A stretch of 50,555 nt of DNA from assembly GCA_005778035.1 (NCBI GenBank), contig SXKT01000070.1, positions 1 through 50,555 on the forward strand, in the 5' to 3' direction. Of the stretch, positions 8,935 through 18,475 are shown piece by piece. Position numbers and translations under genes: made by a program. Numbering within the stretch: the stretch's first letter is position 1; every line of letters starts with the position of its first letter. This DNA comes from Chloroflexota bacterium (GTDB taxonomy: Bacteria; Chloroflexota; Anaerolineae; Anaerolineales; Villigracilaceae). Below the pieces are notes generated by a model. That model saw nothing but the letters and a program-made list of their open reading frames with translations, was not told the origin of the DNA and did no database searches.

Positions 8935-11508
8935 TTATTGAGCCCCCGCAGGTTGTAATATCAAAGTTCCCTCAGCGTTTTCAGCCACCTGAGTTTCTGT
9001 CCAATACATGGGGTAATAATCCAACCCAGCCCAGATCGGCGCCATATCAAAGTAATGTGGATGATATGCATGTCCCGATTGTCCGGTAGTATGCACGGTC
9101 TGCGAATTGGATAGATCAGACAGGTCCACGATCATGCGCATGGAAGGAAGCCAATTTACCTCAAAGGAATCATAAATATCCCAGCCGGTAGCGTTTACGA
9201 TCGATTCTCCACCTGTGGTTGGTACCGGACCTCGATTGAAAATATTTTCAATCAAACTGATACCAGATTTTCCGAGCGTGGCGTTTCGGAAGGTTGCGCT
9301 ATGCAGCACGCTCCAATCCCATTTGCTCACATCCTTGCCAAATTTCGCAAGGCACTCTTCACATTCCAAGGCTTTTCCAAACGCGCTGGCAAAGATCTCG
9401 TCTCGGGTCTCTACCTTATCAGTTGTCGTTTTATCATCCCACCACCAAGATTCTGGCTGCTGAATCAATCTGCGCATGATCTCGTAACTGCGCGATCCGC
9501 CAGCCGGTTGCTCATCTTCGGCAATGTTTTCATCACCAAATGTGCTTTCTACAAGGCTCCACCAAAACGCTTCGTACAATGCAGCACTGGGGCCAGCTGT
9601 TTCACGGTGATCCCAATTCGCAAGATACTCTTCCCGTAACTTGGCTTGCTCTTCCGGCAGTTCAACCTGATTCAAAATATCGATCATCGCCGCGGCATTC
9701 ATGTTTTTATCATCCGCTTGCATCAGCTTAAAATCATCGATACTGATCTTACCTTCAGACTGTTTGATCATGTCCTCAATCCTCTGGGCGCGATAACCAT
9801 AGTCATAATCAGTGGTCAACAAGTAGGGGTAGTTTTCAGGGGTTACCTTATTATTGGCGGTGATGATGTAACCTGACGGAGGATTATAGACCGAGGGCAG
9901 TTCCTCAAATGGAATATATCCGAGCCATTCATACTCATCCGTCCAGCCGGGAACAGGCAAAGTCCCATCACCATTTCGTCGCACAGGCACGTTGCCTGGC
10001 ATTTGGTACCCAATGTTTCCCTCTACATCAGCATATAACAGATTCTGTGAAGGCACCTCGAAATTCTTGGCTGCTTCGCGGAATTCTTCCCAATTTTGGG
10101 CCTCGTTAAAACCCCAAATCGCAGTAAACACAGATCCTGGTTCAAGCGCCGTCCAACGCAATGTGATGGCATAATGCTCAGGCAATTCTTGCCCACTCCT
10201 CACCGCAAATGGTGTTTCGGTTGGCTCTACACTGTCCATCAATGGCCCGTAGCTATCGGAGATCACCGGACCGTGTATTGAAGATCGAATGCGGACCACT
10301 TCAGTTTTGTCGCCTACCTGCAATATCTCGGTGATGATCTCAAAGTCCACCCATTCGCCATTGTACTCATATTGGTCAGGGTTTTCAGGGTTCAATTTTT
10401 CAATATAGAGGTCCATAACATCGGGACCGTTATTGGTAAATGCCCAGGCGATCCTGTTGTTGTGGCCGATCACTACGCCGGGTACACCTGCAAATGAGAA
10501 TCCGGCAACCTCGTAAGGGCAAGTGTTCGAGCGTGGCTTGCAATGGAGGTCGATCTGGTACCAGATCGAGGGCATTTGGATCCCCAAGTGCGGGTCATTC
10601 GCCAACAACGGCATACCCGTCTCAGAGATGTCACCTGAGATAACCCAATTATTTGACCCTACGGAAGGGGTATTTTTCCCAAGCATGGCGTCTAACAGGG
10701 CAATTTTTGCATCCACTTCGTTTGCCAAAACAGCCACAGCTTTGGTATTCATGGAGGTTTCTGTGCTGGTTTTTACCATCGATGGGTTGTCCAACGAAAA
10801 GTCACCGGCGATCAATGGATGATCTCCGGGATACTCGGGGTACAGGTCCGCCACCTGCTCTGGTGTAAGGGTTCTAAGCAAGATCGAACGTTCAATTTCC
10901 TGGCCTAAATTTCCCCTCAAATCCCAAGCCATTGCTTTGGCCCAAGTAAGAGAATTAACAGGAGTCCAAGGTCCTGGAGAATAATTTGGATTAAGTGCCT
11001 TCAACACAACATATTCCAGGCTGATATTTTGTGGCTTACGTATTGTTGCGCCATCGGTATAACCAAGGTATGCATTAACGCCGGCAGCATAGGCTTCCAG
11101 AATTTCCAAGGACTCCGCATCAAGGGTTTGCGCTTCTGTTTCAGCAATACGTTTCCATCCAAGTGTCTTTAAGAATCGGTCAGTTTCAAGTTGGCTCTCA
11201 CCAAACATTTCTGAGAGTTCACCTGCGCCGATATGCCTCCAAAAATCCATTTGCCAAAATCGATCTTGGGCATGCACGTATCCTTGCGCAAAAAACAGAT
11301 CTTGCAGGTTTTCAGCATAGATATGGGGAATCCCCATCGTATCACGTGTTACAGTTACAGGTTTTTGCAACCCGTCCACCAATAATTGGCCTTCAATCTG
11401 CGGGAACGACGCAACCTTGGCTTCGCTCCAATATTTGACGCCTGCCAAACCAGCCAACAATACAACAATAACAACGAAAATGATCACCACGCGAATCTTA
11501 GAGAACAT
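8935..11508 (-). CDS. Penicillin acylase (amidase)-family Ntn hydrolase
   Basis: An 857-residue protein with an N-terminal membrane anchor (about residues 5-24) followed by an exported domain. VTRDTMGIPHIYAEN and FAQGYVHAQDRFWQMDFWR are hallmarks of the family's alpha subunit. The self-cleavage site and nucleophile Ser are in VGSNNWVISGD, with Ser at about residue 285, so the mature beta chain would start SNNW. LANDPHLGIQMPSIWYQ and the C-terminal SGQSGHAYHPHY also fit. Members hydrolyse amide bonds of beta-lactams or, often, acyl-homoserine lactones; the substrate here is unknown. ATG at 11508 is preferred over GTG at 11514, because AGGAG overlaps the GTG and is well spaced for the ATG. Confidence 0.92.
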   Translation of the reverse strand: MFSKIRVVIIFVVIVVLLAGLAGVKYWSEAKVASFPQIEGQLLVDGLQKPVTVTRDTMGIPHIYAENLQDLFFAQGYVHAQDRFWQMDFWRHIGAGELSEMFGESQLETDRFLKTLGWKRIAETEAQTLDAESLEILEAYAAGVNAYLGYTDGATIRKPQNISLEYVVLKALNPNYSPGPWTPVNSLTWAKAMAWDLRGNLGQEIERSILLRTLTPEQVADLYPEYPGDHPLIAGDFSLDNPSMVKTSTETSMNTKAVAVLANEVDAKIALLDAMLGKNTPSVGSNNWVISGDISETGMPLLANDPHLGIQMPSIWYQIDLHCKPRSNTCPYEVAGFSFAGVPGVVIGHNNRIAWAFTNNGPDVMDLYIEKLNPENPDQYEYNGEWVDFEIITEILQVGDKTEVVRIRSSIHGPVISDSYGPLMDSVEPTETPFAVRSGQELPEHYAITLRWTALEPGSVFTAIWGFNEAQNWEEFREAAKNFEVPSQNLLYADVEGNIGYQMPGNVPVRRNGDGTLPVPGWTDEYEWLGYIPFEELPSVYNPPSGYIITANNKVTPENYPYLLTTDYDYGYRAQRIEDMIKQSEGKISIDDFKLMQADDKNMNAAAMIDILNQVELPEEQAKLREEYLANWDHRETAGPSAALYEAFWWSLVESTFGDENIAEDEQPAGGSRSYEIMRRLIQQPESWWWDDKTTTDKVETRDEIFASAFGKALECEECLAKFGKDVSKWDWSVLHSATFRNATLGKSGISLIENIFNRGPVPTTGGESIVNATGWDIYDSFEVNWLPSMRMIVDLSDLSNSQTVHTTGQSGHAYHPHYFDMAPIWAGLDYYPMYWTETQVAENAEGTLILQPAGAQ

Positions 11509-11577
11509 ACACACTCCTAAAAAAATATGTTTACAAAAACATTACATTCTGTTGTGTTCCACTTAACAATCAGGCTT

Positions 11578-11583
11578 TATAGT
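11578..11583 (+). promoter_or_regulatory. -10 box placing +1 on the ATG of the 93-aa gene
   Basis: TATAGT is followed by 6 nt and then ATG at 11590. No Shine-Dalgarno is present. The -35 region is weak. The spacing matches the leaderless pattern seen at several other genes in the window. Confidence 0.35.
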
Positions 11584-11589
11584 AATTGC

Positions 11590-11871
11590 ATGATCAATTA
11601 CACAAAACCACAAAATTTCAACCAAAGCCCAAGCTCAATCCTCATGTCTGCAAATTTCAATGTTCTTGCCCAATATCTGGACGAACAATGGATAGCCGTG
11701 GAAGGTACCAACATCCTTGCGAGCGGAGAAAACGATCGGGAACCCGCGATAATTTTGGAACTATTTCACCCCAAACAGCTTCTTTCGAAGCAGATCACCT
11801 TCCGCCGTACAAAAGACCTGGAAAGTTTCCTGGCGCCTCTGCGTGTTCCTGGATTAAGCCTGGCAGAATAA
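11590..11871 (+). CDS. Hypothetical small protein (93 aa)
   Basis: A 93-codon ORF fills the gap between the divergent acylase gene and the convergent acyl-CoA dehydrogenase gene. I do not recognise the family. The sequence is soluble, has no signal peptide and looks protein-like after residue 19 (QWIAVEGTNILASGEND, then TFRRTKDLESFLAPLRV). I chose ATG 11590 because TATAGT lies exactly 6 nt upstream. Other possible starts are 11527, which lies close to the acylase start, and 11644, which has no ribosome-binding site. Its stop lies 6 nt from the stop of the opposite gene, inside a shared inverted repeat. It could still be a chance ORF. Confidence 0.5.
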   Translation: MINYTKPQNFNQSPSSILMSANFNVLAQYLDEQWIAVEGTNILASGENDREPAIILELFHPKQLLSKQITFRRTKDLESFLAPLRVPGLSLAE

Positions 11872-11887
11872 CCTGGCTTATTCAGGC
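11858..11887. terminator. Inverted repeat between two convergent stop codons (possible weak bidirectional terminator)
   Basis: GAATAA and TTATTC pair around CCTGGC, with a further GCCT/AGGC pairing outside after a short bulge. The stop codons of the 93-aa gene and the acyl-CoA dehydrogenase lie within it. There is no clear T-run, so termination is uncertain. Confidence 0.3.
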
Positions 11888-13077
11888 TCGAAGGGGGGTA
11901 ATTCACAACGCAATGGCTTGTCCTTGCGATACCCCAATGCGTAACCAGCTTGCATCAATTGGTGAATTTCACTCGTACCTTCATAGATCACTGCCCCACG
12001 GGCATTTCTCATATATCGCTCAACATCATATTCATCAGAATATCCATTGGCACCGTGGATCTGGATCGCCTCATTGGCTGCCTCAAAGGACGCATCTGTC
12101 GCAAACCACTTAAGCAGGGAGACTTCGCGGGTATTACGCATTCCTTTGTTTTTCATCCAACCCACTTTTAGGGTCTGCAACCTGCCCAATTCATAATCAC
12201 GGGTCATTCGAGCGATCTTTTGCTGAACAAGTTGGTGCTTTGAGATCTCCTTGCCAAACGCTTTTCGCTCTGTAGCATAGCGGATGCTGGCTTCCAGCGA
12301 TGCGCGGATCAGGCCTACTGCGCCAGAACCAACCGTATACCTGCCATTGTCAAGGCAACTCATTGCGATCTCAAATCCTTCGCCTTCCTCACCCAAGCGG
12401 TTTTCAACAGGCACGATAACATCCTGGCAACTAACCCACCCCGTAGAACCAGCTCTTACACCCAATTTGTTGTGAATATCTCCCCTGGTTACACCTGGCC
12501 AACTTGCTTCAACAATGAAGGCGCTAATTTGTTTGTGAGGATCACTGACGTTATTTTCGGTTTTGGCGAAGAAAAGTATATGGTCTGCTTTGGTTGCCAG
12601 GGATATCCACATTTTTTCGCCATTCAGTATGTAACGGTCACCATCGCGCTTTGCGGTTGCTCGCATCGCCGCAACATCACTGCCAATGCCTGATTCAGTT
12701 AGCCCGAACATTCCGAGCTTCTTCCCTTGCGCCTGGGGCACAAGGTATTTTTGCTTTTGGTGCTCGGTTCCCCATTGATATATGCCCAAACTGTTCAGGC
12801 CAACATGAACCGACATCACCACCCTCAAGGAGGTGTCAAGCGCTTCCAATTCTTCGCACACCAACCCAAGAGTGATGTAATCCATCCCTGCGCCACCATA
12901 TCGCTCAGGGATGCAAATTCCCAATAACCCCAATGTTGCCATCTTGTTCAACAATGCAATCGGCATCTGTTGGTCACGGTCAGCTTGCTTGATCACCGGT
13001 GCTGCTTCTTTTTGGCAAAAAGCACGAACCAGCTCTACCGCTGAAATTTGATCTTGCGAAAGGGTAAGATCGAACAT
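11878..13077 (-). CDS. Acyl-CoA dehydrogenase
   Basis: A 399-residue flavoprotein with the complete acyl-CoA dehydrogenase fold. The FAD/substrate signature FGLTESGIGSDVAAMRATA is near residue 124, and NGEKMWISLATKAD follows. The second family signature lies at IHGANGYSDEYDVERYMRNA near residue 340. The catalytic base is Glu in YEGTSEIHQL, about residue 366. The enzyme introduces an alpha,beta double bond into acyl-CoA and passes electrons to ETF. The position of the Glu and the overall length fit the short/medium-chain or glutaryl-CoA branch; chain length cannot be assigned. AAGGAT is a suitable ribosome-binding site. The gene follows comM on the same strand by 27 nt. Confidence 0.93.
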   Translation of the reverse strand: MFDLTLSQDQISAVELVRAFCQKEAAPVIKQADRDQQMPIALLNKMATLGLLGICIPERYGGAGMDYITLGLVCEELEALDTSLRVVMSVHVGLNSLGIYQWGTEHQKQKYLVPQAQGKKLGMFGLTESGIGSDVAAMRATAKRDGDRYILNGEKMWISLATKADHILFFAKTENNVSDPHKQISAFIVEASWPGVTRGDIHNKLGVRAGSTGWVSCQDVIVPVENRLGEEGEGFEIAMSCLDNGRYTVGSGAVGLIRASLEASIRYATERKAFGKEISKHQLVQQKIARMTRDYELGRLQTLKVGWMKNKGMRNTREVSLLKWFATDASFEAANEAIQIHGANGYSDEYDVERYMRNARGAVIYEGTSEIHQLMQAGYALGYRKDKPLRCELPPFEPE

Positions 13078-13104
13078 AGGATCCTTGACGAAGAAGTTTT
13101 TTAG

Positions 13105-14625
13105 TTAAACACCAATGTGCTTCGGACGATACTGCAAAGCCTCGGCAATGTGGTTGGCCAGAATCTGTTCAGATGTAGCAAGATCAGCGATCGTGCGAGC
13201 TACCTTCAGTACACGATGATATCCCCTTGCGGAAAGATTCATTTGATCAATAGCATTCTTCATCAAAGCATCGGCATCTGTACTAATATGGCAAAATTTT
13301 CTGATCTCAGCCAGACGCATATCCGCGTTGGCAAGGACTTCTCCATTACCGAACCTGCTTCTTTGCAACATCCTGGCCTTTTCGACCCTGGCCTTGATAT
13401 CCGCAGAAGATTCTCCAACACGGTCGCTGGATAACTTACCATAATCTACACGTGGAACGGAAATATGGATGTCGATCCTATCCAGAATAGGACCGGAGAT
13501 TCGTTTTTGGTACTTTAGAATGTTGGTAGAACTGCACGTACAGGCTTTTTGCAAATCTCCATAATACCCACACGGGCAAGGATTCATGGCTGCAACCAAT
13601 TGAAAATTTGCCGAAAATGTAAGCGTGCCATTTGCTCGGCTAATGGTCACAACCTTGTCTTCCATAGGCTGGCGCATTACTTCCAATACCCGGGGGCCAA
13701 ATTCCGGGAACTCATCCAAAAAGAGTACACCGCGGTGCGCCAAAGAGATCTCGCCTGGATGTGGGATGTGCCCGCCGCCGACCAAACCCGCATGGCTAAT
13801 GGTGTGATGCGGCGAGCGGAATGGCCGGTTTTTTATCAGTGGTGACCCAGCAGGTAACAGATCGGCTACTGAATAGATGCGAGTAACATCCAACGATTCT
13901 TCCAATGACAGATCTGGCAAGATGGTTGGCAAAGCGCGCGCCAACAATGTTTTACCACTGCCCGGGCTTCCATACATCAGTATATTGTGCCCGCCGGCTG
14001 CAGTCACTTCCAATGCCCGCTTCACTTGTTCCTGGCCTTTTATCTCGCCAAAATCTGTCAGGTCTTCTTCCAGCCCATTTTCAATTGGATGTGGTATCGC
14101 CGGCTGGATCAACAAATCACCGTTGAGGTGATCAAAAAGTTGTTTCAAGGTACCTACCGCGATGATCTCGATATCGGGAACGAGGGCGGCTTCTGCTGCG
14201 TCAACCAACGGGCATATCAGCTTTTTGTATCCAAGGCTGCGCGCTGCAGCTGCCATGGGCAGCACACCCCTGGCATGGCGCACGCTGCCATCCAAGGACA
14301 ATTCGCCGATCACAAGTGTGGCTTCCAAGGTATCTGAACGAATAGCCCCAGCCAGGATCATTACTCCCAAAGCAATTGGGAGGTCAAAATATGACCCCTC
14401 CTTGCGGACCGACGCCGGCGCCAAATTCACCACAATGCGTTGCCGTGGAAAAACCAACCCAGCGTTCCGGATCGCCGTTGTAACCCTTTCTCGGCTTTCC
14501 TGTACGGCCATATCGGGCAAGCCAACAATGGTTATCCCTGGCAATCCATTGGTAAAATCTACTTCAACTTCAACAATGGCCGCATCTATGCCAACAACAG
14601 CGCAAGTATATATTCTGGAAAACAT
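13105..14625 (-). CDS. comM: YifB/ComM-family Mg-chelatase-like AAA+ ATPase
   Basis: A 506-residue protein with the usual three-part ComM layout. The N-terminal Lon-protease-like domain (about 1-170) includes GLPGITIVGLPDMAVQESRE and NLAPASVRKEGSYFDLPIA. The AAA+ core has Walker A YGSPGSGKTLLARALPTILP near residue 217, Walker B GVLFLDEFPEF and sensor RQPMEDKVVTISRA. The C-terminal Mg_chelatase_C domain includes LSARGYHRVLKVARTIADL. A Cys-rich insert, NPCPCGYYGD...CTCSS, is conserved in the family. ComM promotes branch migration during natural transformation in some Gram-negatives; a role in recombination is likely here. TACAAT lies 7 nt before the ATG with no Shine-Dalgarno. Confidence 0.95.
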   Translation of the reverse strand: MFSRIYTCAVVGIDAAIVEVEVDFTNGLPGITIVGLPDMAVQESRERVTTAIRNAGLVFPRQRIVVNLAPASVRKEGSYFDLPIALGVMILAGAIRSDTLEATLVIGELSLDGSVRHARGVLPMAAAARSLGYKKLICPLVDAAEAALVPDIEIIAVGTLKQLFDHLNGDLLIQPAIPHPIENGLEEDLTDFGEIKGQEQVKRALEVTAAGGHNILMYGSPGSGKTLLARALPTILPDLSLEESLDVTRIYSVADLLPAGSPLIKNRPFRSPHHTISHAGLVGGGHIPHPGEISLAHRGVLFLDEFPEFGPRVLEVMRQPMEDKVVTISRANGTLTFSANFQLVAAMNPCPCGYYGDLQKACTCSSTNILKYQKRISGPILDRIDIHISVPRVDYGKLSSDRVGESSADIKARVEKARMLQRSRFGNGEVLANADMRLAEIRKFCHISTDADALMKNAIDQMNLSARGYHRVLKVARTIADLATSEQILANHIAEALQYRPKHIGV

Positions 14626-14632
14626 GATACAT

Positions 14633-14638
14633 ATTGTA
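14633..14638 (-). promoter_or_regulatory. -10 box of comM, leaderless arrangement
   Basis: TACAAT on the minus strand is separated by 7 nt from the comM ATG at 14625. No ribosome-binding site fits in between. The opposite strand carries TATAAT at 14648-14653, a possible -10 for the divergent M17 aminopeptidase gene. Confidence 0.45.
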
Positions 14639-14692
14639 CAAGCAATTTATAATTAACCTGTACTCTTACCCCATACTACAAGGAAAAACAAC

Positions 14693-16099
14693 ATGCCGAT
14701 AACTGTTAAACTAACTGAAGCTGGCAAATTCGATGGCACAATTCTTTATCCTTCCATCGCAACCGGAGCAACCACACTCACTGGCACGCCCGAGGAAGCT
14801 GGCGAGATCGTCCAGATCAATGGTGTTTATGTGGTTTCCTTAGGCAAAAAAGAGAAACTCACCAACGAAACCCTTCGTCGTATCGGCGGTTCGATTGCCA
14901 AATGGATGGCTCGATTTCAAGTTAACGATTGTGCGGTTCAATTGGAACCGATCCTAAAGACAGGTATCTCCCCCTTGCCTGCTGTCCAGGCGCTTACTGA
15001 AGGTTTGGTGTTGGGAAATTTTAAATTTGATAAATACCTCGCCACGAAGAAATCCACCGTTCTAAGCGTTCAATTACTCGCCGCAGGTGTTGATGCCCAT
15101 TCCAGCCTGGAAGGCGCCGTGGCATCTGCCTCCATTACCGCTGAAGCTGTCAATCTTGCCCGGGAACTTTCTCACGAACCACCCAACGTGATCAATCCCC
15201 AAACCATCAGCGATCTTGCCATGCAATTGGCCACCCAGTATGGCCTTACTTACAGAGAAATTGACTCCAAGGAATTGGAAAAAATGGGAGCGGGAGCGAT
15301 CGTAGCAGTTGGCAAAGGCTCGCTCACTCCATCCCGTTTGATCATTCTGGAACACAATCTGAAGGATGGGCAAAAACCAGTGGTCTTGGTGGGTAAAACC
15401 CTTACAATGGATACAGGTGGTTATTCACTCAAGGGCACTGAAAACATCATCACCATGAAGTATGACAAGACCGGCGGCATGGTTGTATTGGCGGCGATGG
15501 TTGCAGTAGCCCGGTTGAAACTGGATACTCCGGTAGTAGGCATTTTGGCAGCCGCGGAGAATATGATCTCAAGCAAAGCATACCGGCCAGATGACATCCT
15601 CACTGCGATGAATGGTAAAACCATTGAGATCATCAGCACCGACGCAGAAGGACGTTTGGTTCTTGCTGATGCACTTACCTATGCAGAGCGAACCTACACT
15701 CCCCAAGCTCTGATCGATATTGCAACGCTGACAGGAGCGGTCTCTATCGCACTGGGCGACAATCGCGCCGGCTTGCTAAGCAACAACGATACACTTGCCC
15801 AAAAACTTTACGAAAGTGGCGAATTCACTTACGAGCGGGTTTGGCGATTGCCCTTGGATACCGAATACTTTGAACAGATCAAAGGCACCGATTCAGATAT
15901 TAAAAACTCCGGTGGCCGAAAGGCAGGCACCATCATTGGCGGCATGTTCTTGCAACAATTCATCTCCGAGGATGTGCCTTGGGCTCATCTGGATATCGCC
16001 GGCATGATGATGGCTGAAAAAGAAATGCCTTATTGCCCCAAAGGCGGTATGGGCTTTGGGGTTCGGTTATTCTTGGACTATTTGAAAAATATTTCCTAA
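14693..16099 (+). CDS. pepA: M17-family leucyl aminopeptidase-like protein
   Basis: A 468-residue protein with the two-domain M17 layout and the family signature STDAEGRLVLADALTYAE near residue 311 (usual N-T-D-A-E-G-R-L), including two metal ligands and the catalytic Arg. The first metal site reads VLVGKTLTMDTGGYSLKG, and the next block MKYDKTGG. The usual forms are GKG-(I/V)-TFDSGG-S-K and MK-D-M-GAA, so the metal-binding Lys and Asp residues are kept while flanking residues differ. The family removes N-terminal residues from peptides in the cytosol as hexamers. An AGGA site precedes the ATG. Divergent from comM. A strong bidirectional terminator follows. Confidence 0.9.
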   Translation: MPITVKLTEAGKFDGTILYPSIATGATTLTGTPEEAGEIVQINGVYVVSLGKKEKLTNETLRRIGGSIAKWMARFQVNDCAVQLEPILKTGISPLPAVQALTEGLVLGNFKFDKYLATKKSTVLSVQLLAAGVDAHSSLEGAVASASITAEAVNLARELSHEPPNVINPQTISDLAMQLATQYGLTYREIDSKELEKMGAGAIVAVGKGSLTPSRLIILEHNLKDGQKPVVLVGKTLTMDTGGYSLKGTENIITMKYDKTGGMVVLAAMVAVARLKLDTPVVGILAAAENMISSKAYRPDDILTAMNGKTIEIISTDAEGRLVLADALTYAERTYTPQALIDIATLTGAVSIALGDNRAGLLSNNDTLAQKLYESGEFTYERVWRLPLDTEYFEQIKGTDSDIKNSGGRKAGTIIGGMFLQQFISEDVPWAHLDIAGMMMAEKEMPYCPKGGMGFGVRLFLDYLKNIS

Positions 16100-16103
16100 C
16101 CGA

Positions 16104-16154
16104 TAAAAAAAGTAGACGGGCCGATATCACACTGGCCCGTCTACAATTTTTTTT
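16104..16154. terminator. Bidirectional intrinsic terminator
   Basis: GTAGACGGGCC and GGCCCGTCTAC (16112-16122 / 16134-16144) form a perfect 11-bp stem. T-runs flank it in both directions: eight T at 16147-16154 on +, and seven T on - from 16105-16111. It serves the M17 gene and the convergent lipoprotein gene, whose stop at 16153 overlaps the T-run. Confidence 0.88.
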
Positions 16155-18453
16155 ATTTTCTGGCCCAGCCTGTAAACCAAACCCACAGAAGGTCCTGCGC
16201 TGGCTTCCCATATACTGAAGCGCTCCCATCCTGCAGCGCGAGCGATGTGTCCAGTCCGTCTGATATCACCCCTTCGATATTGTCGGAATCATTCACGGCA
16301 GCCAATATTGTTGCATACATCGCGGTCTGGGCAGATACTCCATCATCATAACCGCTTGAAGCGGTTGCGGGCGTATTCATACCAATATAAATGTACTTGC
16401 CAGCCGGAATATTCGGCACAATTTCGTTCTGGATCAAGGAATATGCCCACGATATCAGTTCGCTGTCTTGGCCGGCAATTTCAGCCGGAAGATCGATCCG
16501 CCAGTCTACCCAGTATCCATCAATCATAGCATCAAAGGTAGGCACACCAACCAATCCATCTTCTCCCAGGGTGACTGCAAAAATCAGTTTGCCGCCATAA
16601 TTGCGGCGCAAATCACCAACCAGGGTGTCCCACCTCGCCAGCAAGGCATCTGATTTTTCTGAGTTGCTGCCAGCGATCGGGACGATATTGCGAAGAGCAT
16701 CCAAATCCAATACCAATGCTTCCATGTTATTTCGCTTAGCATATTGCGCCTCAGCCGAAAAAGATTGTGCCAATTGGTTAAATAACATGTCCAATTCGTC
16801 TTCGGTCAGTTCATCAAAATTTGGCGCATCCAACCCCTCGGGCGAGCGAATCGATACCCGCCACCATCCATACTCTACACCTGCAGCAAGTACGCTCTCA
16901 GCGGTGGAAATCCTTTCCTCGCTTGAATATGTCAACAAGGTGGGAGAATCCACGTCCAATTCGTAGGTATGGGTACCTACCAACAGGTTCGGATGCTGCC
17001 CATTCACCAGGGTCATCAAATTACTGGCCGCCAAACTGGATCGCGCCGGCTTTAATGCGTACCCAAACCGAAAAATTTCAGCTTTAGGATACGGGTACAC
17101 CTCTGGCATCGCCAAGGCGCCTTCAACTCCAACATTCTTCCATTCGTTCACAACCACTTCTCTGGCAATTTCAGGGTTGGTTCCCAGGTCCAAAATGTCG
17201 GTTAAGACTTCACTCAAACCTTCACCCTCACCTACCGAACAAACATCATTTCGGCAGACCTCGATCTTATATCGATCTTTTATTGGCAATGGCTTTGCCA
17301 AACGGAGCCGCCACTGGAGATCGCCACTTTTCTTTAGCTGAATTGGCCCGCCAAAAACGCCCTCATCTATAAGCACACTCACAGAATCTTCGGTTGGTGT
17401 GTTTGGTGGAACATTGACAACGATTTCGTATCCAATTTGATCAATGAAAGGTGAATCAGCTTTGTCCTCTACAACCATATCTTGTTGGCTAACCACTACA
17501 AGAAAAGTTTTTTCGGTACTGCCTCGATGACTGGCAACATTTACGTTTTCAGCGCCCAGTGAATAACGATACCGTAATGTTGACCCCATTGTTGTTGGCA
17601 CTGAAAAGCGAAAAAGTGCGCTATTCCCTCTCCATTCAACCTGCCCCAATGGCATATATGCAATTACGCCCCGGCCAGAAAATTCGTCATTTAGATAAAG
17701 CAATGGTGTTGGATCGTTTTCCAACATGCCGTTGATCTCAACATTAATTGAGACAGATGTCATGCGGCCTTCAGGCATACTAAAATTGGCTACTGTCCGT
17801 TGGCCAGCCGAAATAAGTGCTTGCTGCTGAAAAGGCGATGTCCCGGCGGGTCCAAACGCCCTTAGCCAGTGTGTTCCCGGGCGCATTCCGGTAATTTCAA
17901 ATCTGCCTGCAAAATCTGTCCGTACAAGGTCGCTTCCTGAAGCAACTTGCACCCCTTCCATCGGATTCCCAGCCGCATTGGTAACCACGCCTGAAAGAAT
18001 GCCAAAATCGCCTTTGCGTTGCTCGCCTTCCCACCGCCACAAATAGTCCTTTGTTGCTTCTCCAGGTTTGGCTACCCTCAAAGCCGAAGAAAACCGGCCA
18101 GATGCTTCTTCGAGGTTACGGAACTGGCCTTGACGAACGTAGCGATACCAGATCGTTTGATCCCCCAGGCCTTCCACATCCACTGCATATTCCACATCAG
18201 TAACAGCCGTCATCGGAACAAATCTGGACCAACTTCCATCGATGGAAAATGGGTCCAATAGCTCTACCACGATCGATTGGTCTGCAGTCAATGGTTCATG
18301 GAGGGTTAATTCGAACCCCGTTATCGGCTGATCCATTGGCAATCGAAATTTTTCCGCTGCCATCGAACAAGCCGCGAGGCTCGACGCCAACACCAATATG
18401 GCAAAGGTTAGAAATTTAATTCGTGGAGGTAAAAACAAGGCATGGTTTTGCAT
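16153..18453 (-). CDS. Large lipoprotein with carboxypeptidase-regulatory-like domain, otherwise unknown
   Basis: A 766-residue exported protein. The N-terminus has a hydrophobic signal and a lipobox, LAAC, with the Cys at about residue 29, so it should be lipid-anchored outside the membrane. A region near residues 150-225 (GVVTNAAGNPMEGVQV...GRFEITGMRPGTHWLRA) looks like a carboxypeptidase-D regulatory beta-sandwich. The last 220 residues have a possible (beta/alpha)8-barrel style (YGWWRVSIRSPEG, LVLDLDALRN, GKLIFAVTLGEDG, GYWVDWRIDLP), but I cannot assign a glycosidase family or catalytic residues. It follows tatC by 22 nt and has its own TATAAT box 6 nt before the ATG, with no Shine-Dalgarno. 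Confidence 0.8.
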   Translation of the reverse strand: MQNHALFLPPRIKFLTFAILVLASSLAACSMAAEKFRLPMDQPITGFELTLHEPLTADQSIVVELLDPFSIDGSWSRFVPMTAVTDVEYAVDVEGLGDQTIWYRYVRQGQFRNLEEASGRFSSALRVAKPGEATKDYLWRWEGEQRKGDFGILSGVVTNAAGNPMEGVQVASGSDLVRTDFAGRFEITGMRPGTHWLRAFGPAGTSPFQQQALISAGQRTVANFSMPEGRMTSVSINVEINGMLENDPTPLLYLNDEFSGRGVIAYMPLGQVEWRGNSALFRFSVPTTMGSTLRYRYSLGAENVNVASHRGSTEKTFLVVVSQQDMVVEDKADSPFIDQIGYEIVVNVPPNTPTEDSVSVLIDEGVFGGPIQLKKSGDLQWRLRLAKPLPIKDRYKIEVCRNDVCSVGEGEGLSEVLTDILDLGTNPEIAREVVVNEWKNVGVEGALAMPEVYPYPKAEIFRFGYALKPARSSLAASNLMTLVNGQHPNLLVGTHTYELDVDSPTLLTYSSEERISTAESVLAAGVEYGWWRVSIRSPEGLDAPNFDELTEDELDMLFNQLAQSFSAEAQYAKRNNMEALVLDLDALRNIVPIAGSNSEKSDALLARWDTLVGDLRRNYGGKLIFAVTLGEDGLVGVPTFDAMIDGYWVDWRIDLPAEIAGQDSELISWAYSLIQNEIVPNIPAGKYIYIGMNTPATASSGYDDGVSAQTAMYATILAAVNDSDNIEGVISDGLDTSLALQDGSASVYGKPAQDLLWVWFTGWARK

Positions 18454-18459
18454 ACCCTA

Positions 18460-18465
18460 ATTATA
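18460..18465 (-). promoter_or_regulatory. -10 box of the lipoprotein gene, leaderless arrangement
   Basis: A consensus TATAAT on the minus strand lies exactly 6 nt before the ATG at 18453, within the 22-nt gap after tatC. The +1 would be the A of the ATG. It suggests independent transcription inside a longer operon. Confidence 0.5.
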
Positions 18466-18475
18466 CAAACCTTGC

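Noticed and set aside
8935..8937. Operon meaning of acylase plus menA
   Set aside because: The 2-nt junction shows co-transcription, but no biochemical link is known; proximity alone is not evidence for acylase action on quinones.
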